64,000 nt of DNA from Entomortierella parvispora (Eukaryota; Mortierellomycota; Mortierellomycetes; Mortierellales; Mortierellaceae), in contig OY752148.1 of NCBI GenBank assembly GCA_963573315.1, positions 372,001-436,000 of the forward strand, written 5' to 3'. The translations under genes were made by a program, and so were the position numbers. Below, piece after piece: positions 56,788 to 64,000 of the stretch (position 1 is its first letter; each line of letters opens with the position of its first letter). The notes beneath the pieces are model-generated. The model had not been told where the DNA came from and made no database searches. It worked only from the letters and a program-made list of their open reading frames with translations.

Positions 56788-58998
56788 ATGAGGCTGTCCC
56801 TCACTGCTGTTCTAGCTTTTGTGTCGATTGTCGCAATTGCTTCAGCCAATGTCATCACGTATGTTTTAGCACCATTTCAACGATCACCTTAGAAAATCAC
56901 AATTGGAAATATTAGGAAATGGAGCAGGAGGTCGGTACATTGATATTGCTATGGACACTAAAGTTAATGAGGGGCGAAAAAAAGACGCCTTCCAGGCAGC
57001 CGATTCGGCATTGCTGTTCTCACTGGGAGTAAACTTCACCATGTCCGACTAACATGGCTGACGACTTCACAAAAAGGCTGATCAAGAATTCCCAAGTAAC
57101 CATGGTAAGTCTTTTTTCTTATTTCCTGCCTCCTCGTAGGGTGCCCTTGCAAGGTCGTATCAAACACTCCTTGAGAACCCCAGCGGCGTTAACCAGTCGT
57201 TACTTGCAGAAGCGCGATTTGTCTTCCATGCCATTGACCAACATGGCCGGCGATATGGCGTACAGTACGTATATCCCTGTATTAAAGTGCATTGTTTGCA
57301 TTGTTTCTCTCGTGGTGTGGAGTTACTCACATGTTGTCAAAAATGCGATTTAAACCAACAAAAAAAAAAAAAAAAAAACGCGTCCATCATATTACAGCTA
57401 TCGAACTCGGTCTTGGTACCCCAACGCAATCCTTCCGAGTGCAGATTGACACGGGATCTCCCATTACCTGGGTAGTTGGGACCAACTGTCAAGGATCCCA
57501 ATGCGCGAATATTACCAATCGCTTCAATCCGCTCGCGTCGACGTAAGCCTTCGCCGCTTTATCTGTAAAAGCTATTTAAGCAAAAAAATCACGAAAACAA
57601 AAGCGAAGGATATTGCAGATAGGAATGCTAATTTATTTTTTCTTTTCACTTTCATGATGGGGCCATTGTTGTAGATCCTCGAGTGACCTTGGTTCCACTT
57701 TTACTGTCAACTATGTCAGCGGAAGTGGCATCTCAGGAGAGTATTATCAGGAGACTTATACTCTTGGACCTCTCAAGTTCGACGGCATCATCGGAGTCGG
57801 GAGCCAGTATGATACTTCCGTTTTGCCTTCTATGACCGACGGTCTCATGGGTCTCTGGTTCACAACTGACTGTACGTGAGCAACTATCAATCGATCCGAA
57901 TCTACAATTGCAGTTCTTACAGAGCTCCGGTCGTTTCTATATTGTGTCCTTTCCCCACTTTAGGGCAGTCACTGCTTAATTTAGATGACCCTCGAGTTCC
58001 CTTCTTGAACATCCTCGGTAACCCCACCAATACAGTCTTGACGGACAAAGTTATCAGTATTTGGCTTGAGCATCAGGATTTCCCTAATGGAATTCCAGCA
58101 AAAACCTCGGCGGGCGGCGAGATCACCTTCGGAGGTCTGAACCCAGCTCGCTACACCGGTAGCATTACCTACATCAACTGCGTTGGTGCTATCATTGGGA
58201 CGCCTTGGTCGGTAAGAGAGTGTGTTTTCCTGATTGGTCTCATAGCACGTGGGAAATTCTCTGATATTAATATCTGATGTTGTGTAGATCCCTGTCGGAG
58301 GAATCACTGTCGATGGCAATTCTATCGATGTAGGAATAGATGCAGTGGCCGCGATAGACACTGGCACGAGTCTTATGTTGGTCCCAGAATCGGTCTCTGA
58401 CGCCATTAATAGTGCCATCCCTGGTTCTCTAAAAGACGTGCGTTTTTGGATAATGCAACTTTGTGTTCTGAAAAAAAAAAAAAAAAAAAAAAAAGACCAA
58501 GGAATAGGAGTCCTAGAAAAAATTCTGACTGATTTTACACTCCCGTGATCGCTCATTTAGACCACGCAAAATGTTTGGATCTTGCCATGCAGTGGCACTA
58601 CAAAAATTACCTTCACATTTGGGACTTTTACCGCTCAAGTTCCTTATTCTCACATGGCTGTCCAGCAGGCCTCCAGTACGGATGCATCGACCGGGGAAAA
58701 ATACTGTTTGAGTGCTGCCATGTACCCAAGTGGTAATGTCGCTTCAATTTCCAACTGGTTGGTTGGCGATCTCTTCTTGAAGAACGTGTACTCGGTCTTT
58801 GACTTTGGTACGAACGCCAACACCGGCGGCAGGATTGGATTCGCTCAGCTTTCTAATGCTGATTTCAGCTCAGGCGACTCTGGTAATACTAATTCCGGTA
58901 GCCGTAACAGTGCCTCAAGTCTCCTGTCGTTGTTACATTCAGTCGGTGCGACTCAAGTTTTGGTTGCAATTGCTGCCGCAGCATCCCTCATTCTCTAA
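56788..58998 (+). CDS. GPI-anchored pepsin-like aspartic protease (yapsin type)
   Basis: Seven exons (56788-56858, 57140-57264, 57398-57542, 57675-57871, 57964-58211, 58288-58437, 58561-58998) give 457 residues. A signal peptide (MRLSLTAVLAFVSIVAIASA) is followed by a propeptide ending near the dibasic YLQKRDLSS. The first catalytic aspartate is in IDTGSPITWVV and the second in AIDTGTSLML. The end has a Ser/Asn/Gly-rich spacer and a hydrophobic tail (VLVAIAAAASLIL), indicating a GPI anchor, so the enzyme probably acts at the cell surface or wall. Introns 2 and 6 hold runs of 18-24 A. Intron 1 (281 bases) is the longest, and its acceptor TCGTAG at 57139 is chosen by phase. Confidence 0.87.
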
Positions 58999-59050
58999 GA
59001 GAATGAGTGCGGCTGTTATATGACTTTAGGACGAATTTAATAATCTATTT

Positions 59051-59515
59051 CTATTCAATAGAAAAATATATTAAGGATCCATATTTTGTCCATCCGAAAA
59101 TCCTTACCCTCACCTTAGTCCCTACCTTTTTCTTCTTACCCATGTCTGATATCCAGACTTGGCCGAGTTCTCCATTTGCAACGAACACCTTATACGTCGA
59201 GCGTTCAATTATCGTCCACCTGTATCGGGTCCGCGCGTCCGGTTCATCCGTTCCTGGAGTCGTATCTGAGAGGGTGAAAAAGGTCGCTCAAGACCAGTCG
59301 ATGCTTTGAGAGGTGGGTCTCCAAGCTCTAGAGGGAGGACAAGTGATCTCTTCGGGATGAGATTTAGGTCCAGTCAAGTACAGTGCAAACAGCCCAAGAG
59401 CCTGTGCTAGAGGACAAGAAGAGTTGATATCCTGTTTATCGTCGGATTGACAGGTTTTTTGAATCAAATGGTCAAATACTGAGAGTGTTGATCCTGGTGT
59501 AGTCGCCATCTTCAT
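59051..59515 (-). CDS. possible gene fragment, unknown product
   Basis: From Met 59515 a minus-strand frame runs to a TGA at 59288, then stays open in the same frame to 59051 with good composition (RWTIIERSTYKVFVANGELG). A 75-base intron with donor TG|GTCTTG and acceptor ACAG would bypass the TGA and keep phase. Otherwise the frame is broken by one stop. Another possible donor (GACATGG|GTAAG) lies near 59140. No family is recognised. It is convergent with the protease, whose stop is 52 bases away. Confidence 0.3.
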
Positions 59516-61001
59516 CGATCAACAACATGCCCGCCGAAAATTTCCATGGCCGCGTCGCGGCGGATCCAATTGTGTGAAAAAGCTAACCAGGACCTAAACG
59601 CCGACAAAAGCAACGGCCAGGCACAAGCGCATGGAGTGTATCCCGTCCAAAAGTAATCTGTCACAAAGAGTCACCTATGTTGTCCGGTCCGGCAGTCAAT
59701 ATTCGGTACATTTCGAAAAGAAAGAAGATAGAAAAACAGTAAAGAAAAAAAAAGGAAACAGGGTGAAAAAGGTCCTTTGGATACATACTTGATCAGGATA
59801 TCCAGCACCTCATCCTTATTTTTCTGGGTTTCCGGAGATGGTATCGAGGTCAAGTGTCATCTTGTTCAACTTCCTTGGCCTGCCCTTGTTTATGTTGATT
59901 TGTTGACAAAATGGTGGCTTGGTCGTGAGAAAAAAGGATACGGCCAGATGAGGATACTGTGTCAACCATGGCGCGAAGGTGAAAGGGTGTGGGGCTAACG
60001 GAGTGGCGCGAGGAGCGAGGGTGTTTTCGGGGGAAGAGAGGGGGGTAGGAGGTGAAATGGAATGGAGATGAAATTTGGAGCAATCATGTCGGTCCTTGGC
60101 GGCAATGATGTCGGAGTGGCCTTCTGGCATAACAAGAGAGGATAGACCAATGATGGCGTCTGCATGAGGGAGGGGGGAGGGAGGGTGCAAGCCAGGGCTC
60201 GAGGGATGCATGCATGGACGATGAAAGAGATGGCGCGCCCACTTTGTGACGGCTTGCAGACGCCACCTAGAAGTCCCTGTGCTGCGGTGGACCGGAAGAC
60301 AGGCAGGGCGAAGCTGCGGCATCTGCTGCTCGTCGCTTCGCCAACAATTGCGCCCTGTGCACTTGCACTCGCTGCAGAGTCGACGTGCTCGCACTTGCGG
60401 CCTCTGTCCGCACGATCAACAGACGCCTTCTTTTTCTTCGTCCCCGCCCTTGCTCGTCGACACCTCTGTCCTCATTTTAGGCAGTTCTTGGGTCACACGG
60501 CCTGCGAGCCTTTCCTTTGCTCCTGGAGGTTGATTGGCCCAATCCTTCTTGTGTTTTTTCTGGAATACCCTGAACACACCTTCAATTGTGTTCGACAACC
60601 CAACCATTGGACTATTGCACTGCAAACAAGAGCCTCGCTTGGCATGTACCGCGCCCTCATCTCTTGTCCCTACCAATCTAGTGAAATCTCATTCTTCCGG
60701 CTTGGCACTTTTACCTGCTGACACTCACTCTTCCTTATAAAACAAACTCATCGCCTGTCCCTCTACTACTATCCTCGTTCCTCCCACACTGTCCCTTCCT
60801 TACCTAGATCCTCTTTTGTCGAACCTGGCCTGACCCTAGTAGCAGCCACTCACAAGATCTGTTTCTCCCAAATAATCGATCAGCACAGCTACGTCCAGAC
60901 CATATTGACAAATATCTTCTCATCCCAGGTCACTACATTGACACCGTCCATCCCGTTCTACAAGATATCACCTGACCCGTTCCGTGCAACCACCCTCCAC
61001 C
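59516..61001. other. gene-poor stretch
   Basis: Short frames only. A minus-strand Met near 59866 opens MTLDLDTISGNPEK before a stop. 60740-61000 is the C/T-rich leader of the small frame at 61002. Confidence 0.45.
60736..60742 (+). promoter_or_regulatory. TATA box upstream of the small frame at 61002
   Basis: TATAAAA, followed by a long C/T-rich leader of the type seen before the other + strand genes in this window. Confidence 0.45.
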
Positions 61002-61265
61002 ATGCAGTCCCAACCCCCACAAGCCCTTTTCCGCCCCTGTGCTGTCTGCGGCCAGCCCGAGTTGCCAGACAGAAAAGAGATCTTCAGACTGGGATCTCAG
61101 AACTATGATGTTCTATCTCTTCGCCTTGATCACTATCGCAATGCGCGCCGCTACGACCTGTGCATTGGCATCGCTACACGAAGACAACACTTCAATGTTG
61201 ACGATCATGAAGACGAGATTATCGACGAGGCCAAACAACCTCTTGCTGATGACATGAATGTCTAA
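61002..61265 (+). CDS. small hypothetical protein, 87 aa, CxxC-containing
   Basis: The frame starts at the second ATG (CACCATGCAG context), giving 87 residues. The N-terminus has CAVCGQPELPD, a single CxxC knuckle, and the C-terminus is acidic (DDHEDEIIDE). A TATAAAA about 265 bases upstream and a pyrimidine-rich leader support transcription. With only one CxxC pair it is not a complete zinc finger unless partners come from elsewhere in the chain (one more Cys, two His). No family is recognised. Confidence 0.45.
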   Translation: MQSQPPQALFRPCAVCGQPELPDRKEIFRLGSQNYDVLSLRLDHYRNARRYDLCIGIATRRQHFNVDDHEDEIIDEAKQPLADDMNV

Positions 61266-62096
61266 ACCTGACGAGTGGGCGCGCGCCCTGGCTAAAAAAT
61301 TTCAGTCAGACACTTGCTATTGACATTTTCGGGGCAAAAAAGATGGTTGCAGTATGCACTCCCCAGCTCCTTTTTATAGTGGCCCCGACGTTTGATAATA
61401 AGTGGTTGGTTATATTAAAGGCCTCGCCTCAAAGACTCACTATCACAAATATACACTGCTGTGGCTTTCTATAGTGAGGCTGGGGGATGCTTGGTCCTTG
61501 TTGATGATGTGGAGGTAGAGGTGGAGGAAGATCGGCCGATCACTCATGGCTAGTTGCTGTTCAATCTGTCGTAAGGGGGGTCGTCCAATTTCCAGTCTGA
61601 CTCTGACGCGTCTAGACGGCGTGGCATCCCCCACCGCGTAGGCAGGAACCAATTTGTGGGAGGAAAGAGCCTTCTTTTGCTAGATTTTGTCAGTCTGACG
61701 CGTCGCGCCGTGGAGTCCCTGCACCCTTTCACCAGCAGGGTCTTTAGACCATCTCTGCCCTGATAGTACTGATAATCTTCAAGATCTATCCTACCTCCCT
61801 CTCTCTGTCGCGTCCAACTCGTGGCATGACGGCCTCTTTTCTGGGTCCTTTGACCTGTTCCCGCTTTTGAATACCTGCTAAAGCTCCCTCCCGCATCCTG
61901 CAAGAACTTCTGAGTGACCAAGCATTGCACTCCCCTGCTGTTGCCACGCGACTGATCTACCCTTCTACAACCCCTCCCCTGTTACAACTCTCGTTTACAC
62001 TGTCTGTTGAGTTGTTCCTTAATAAATGTTATATGGTCTGCTTTATCAATGATCACATGCTTTAGTATGACTCTGGCAATATCCTGCGACGATTTC
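61266..62096. other. intergenic, 3' of the FAD oxidase
   Basis: Minus-strand frames at 61443-61930 are open but have no recognisable composition. Nothing else is supported. Confidence 0.5.
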
Positions 62097-63878
62097 TCAG
62101 TGTCGACGACACACCAAGTCATCATCCCAGTCCTCGCTGCCCACACAGCGACGGCAAACGAAAACTCCATCAGGATCGTCCTTATCCTTGACGACGCGAA
62201 GGCGAGGGTAATTGGAGCCAAAGAAACTCTCTTGCCAGTCGTGCTCGTTGGGATCCGCCTCGCTTTGATAGGCTCCCCCTCCAGGAGTGATGGCACCAAG
62301 ATGATCGATACTCTCTGTGAGTTTTCTTTGAAGAGAGAGCAGGTCGGTGTAGGGCATGCTGTCATCCCACTGGACGTTATTGATAGCGAGTACAAGAGTA
62401 TCGCGCCATGCTGGATGAACAGATGTCTCTAGGGAACTGCCCTTGGCGACCTGACCGCCGCCTACAAAGTGCTGAAAATATCCTGCTCCAGGGAAGACTG
62501 ACAGGATGTCATCCTGGACATTGTTTAGTGTCGACATGAGCAGATCGATAGTATTAATAGCGTTGGACTGAAATAAGGCACGAGGGATCATGCGTGGACC
62601 GAGAACTCCGTTGATACCTGCATACTTTTGTCCAAACAGAGAATCGCCCCCGTGCGAGGAACGCCGAATAAAAAGTTGGATGGTTGTCAAAGGAGATGTT
62701 GACAACGTTGACAGTAGAGAACGATTTTGCATAGTCGAGGAAGGGGCTTAAGCTGGACTTGGCTTGATCGACGGTGGCATCAGGTAGAAAATACTGTACA
62801 AGAAGGGTGTCGCGTGTAGCAAGTGCATAGCCTGACCAGCCCTCGCTGGACCAAGCGTCATGGCGGGAGTAGAAGTCACGCGCAACCTTGTCCATGATGC
62901 TGGTATCGTGGGAGAATATGGATGCTTGAGCATAGATCATGTTCTTGGGAGCTGGGTGGGTACGATAAACAGCTTCAATAATCACGCCAAAGCCTGGCCC
63001 GCCGCCGCGGAGAGCCCAAAAGAGGTCTTGGTTCTGGTGATTGTTGGCAACGCGAACCTCACCATCCGAGGTAACCACGCTGAGTTGGAGGACATTGTCG
63101 ACACAGAGTCCATGACGAGGGGACAGGGGGCCATGGCCACCGCTGAGGCAGAAACCGCCCACAGCTCCAGCAGAGTAGTGGTGTGCTCCTACAACCACAA
63201 CGTTGTGATCGTCGGCGGCCTTGTAAGCGTCTCCCCAAAGGACACCAGACTCAAAGACAATAGCGCCTTGACCTTGAGTGCAGTAAGGAGCGCTAATAGG
63301 GACAAAGTCGTCTACAGCTTCGATCTTCCTCATGGAGGTGACCCACAAACTGATGGACCACGGCGCTGTGCTACGACCGAGAAAGTCGTGACCAGTGTTT
63401 TTGACCACGAGGCGAATATTGTGCTTAGATGCAAAGCGGATGGTTACTTGGACATCAGCGACACAAGTGGACTTGACGGTGAAGATGGGGACGGCACCTT
63501 GATTACATGGCATCGACTGGTTGAAGCCTAGGCAGCCTTGGCCGTGATACGTCTCCCAATTCGTTAGGAGTACTGCTCCAGGTTGAGACTTGCGCCAGTC
63601 ACCGTCATTGCAGTGCTTCTTGATCGTGTCACACTTGTCTTTGTCGTAGTGAGGGTCATGGAACTCGCGAGCAGCAGGGGATGTGGCGATCAAATACCTC
63701 CAACAGTGTCGTTGAAGGCAGACCAAGTGGATGCGGTAGGCCAGCAGAGTTGGTCAGGGAGACAAGGGCATTGTGAACGGGCATGTTCTTTAGGGGCTGC
63801 AATGACAAGGTTGTTGAAAAATAGGGTACCCGCAAGCAGGAAGACTGACGGCAGTTGGAAGAAGTATTGGGGCCGCAT
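62097..63878 (-). pseudogene. berberine-bridge-type FAD-linked oxidase with two frameshifts
   Basis: Secreted FAD oxidases of this family (FAD_binding_4 plus BBE domains) oxidise sugars or alkaloid-like substrates. The start at 63878 gives a signal peptide-like N-terminus (FFQLPSVFLLAGTLFFNNLVIAA). The first frame ends in FNDTVGG and the family-typical continuation LIATSPAAREFHDPHYD is in another frame, one base out, at about 63693. The FAD region follows (VVKNTGHDFLGRS, GGHGPLSPRHGL, DLFWALRGGGPGFGV). A second one-base shift falls in a run of five G at about 62655, after which GQKYAGINGVLG and the BBE end NYPRLRV and DPDGVFVCRRC are read. No intron fits either shift. The net length would be about 593 residues. 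Decay or homopolymer sequencing error cannot be separated here. Confidence 0.8.
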
Positions 63879-64000
63879 TATGGGGTACAAAGTGGTGGAA
63901 GATCGAAAAAGAAGCGCCAGCACTTTTCTGTGCAGATCAATTTGGATGACTGGTCTTGATAGATAGACCATGTGCTCTCCCTGAATTAATAAAATAGGTT

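Noticed and set aside
63693..63756. A 59-base intron to explain the first frameshift of the FAD oxidase
   Set aside because: It would remove the conserved LIATSPAAREFHDPHYD segment, which is clearly coding, so an indel is more likely.
1..64000. tRNA, rRNA or CRISPR-like arrays
   Set aside because: I found no cloverleaf with A/B boxes, no rRNA sequence, and no evenly spaced repeats with unique spacers; the tandem repeats have no spacers.

Overview
The window is a piece of a filamentous fungal nuclear genome. The genes have short GT-AG introns (mostly 75-125 bases), pyrimidine-rich leaders, and eukaryotic products: INO80, the COP9 signalosome, CCT, SEC13 and amidophosphoribosyltransferase. A fatty acyl-CoA reductase, a Crinkler-type protein and a STAND (NACHT) protein with a long helical N-terminal region occur together, and several reading frames resemble families I associate with Mortierellomycotina (Mortierella and relatives). 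That placement is inference from family resemblance; no rRNA or other marker is present. I recognised no tRNA, rRNA or CRISPR.

Layout. 1-3770: 3' part of INO80 (+). 4580-6311: Crinkler-family protein with a P-loop NTPase, followed by what looks like its decayed C-terminus and a fragment of a NACHT-protein helical region. 7443-9598: two secreted proteins of unknown function, the second apparently frameshifted. 9600-14100: gene-poor, with minisatellites and decayed reading frames. 14846-19985: divergent fatty acyl-CoA reductase (-) and acyl-CoA oxidase (+), separated by a 17-bp minisatellite. 20147-25301: F-box protein (-), DUF4743/Nudix protein (-), and CSN4 (+). 26641-33195: a 2161-residue NACHT protein that ends in repeated WGR-like modules. 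33869-36375: GPI-anchored CBM18-GH16 cell-wall transglycosylase (-) with a 1.27-kb intron. 37218-41886: SEC13 (-) and CCT8 (+) diverging from one promoter region. 42298-44791: amidophosphoribosyltransferase (+). 45486-45953: a coiled-coil protein (-). 47380-48060: a decayed gene with a nuclease-like core. 49825-53219: a 3.4-kb imperfect palindrome carrying two identical, outward-transcribed copies of a small secreted cysteine-rich gene. 54150-55600: another decayed frame. 56788-58998: GPI-anchored aspartic protease (+). 62097-63878: a berberine-bridge-type FAD oxidase (-) with two frameshifts.

The window mixes conserved single-copy housekeeping genes with islands of fast-evolving material: a Crinkler, a NACHT protein, secreted cysteine-rich proteins and relics. 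The strongest candidate for something new is the NACHT-WGR protein. It joins a nucleotide-operated switch of the NLR type to modules of a fold best known for DNA-end recognition in PARPs. The second is the palindrome with its duplicated effector-like gene.
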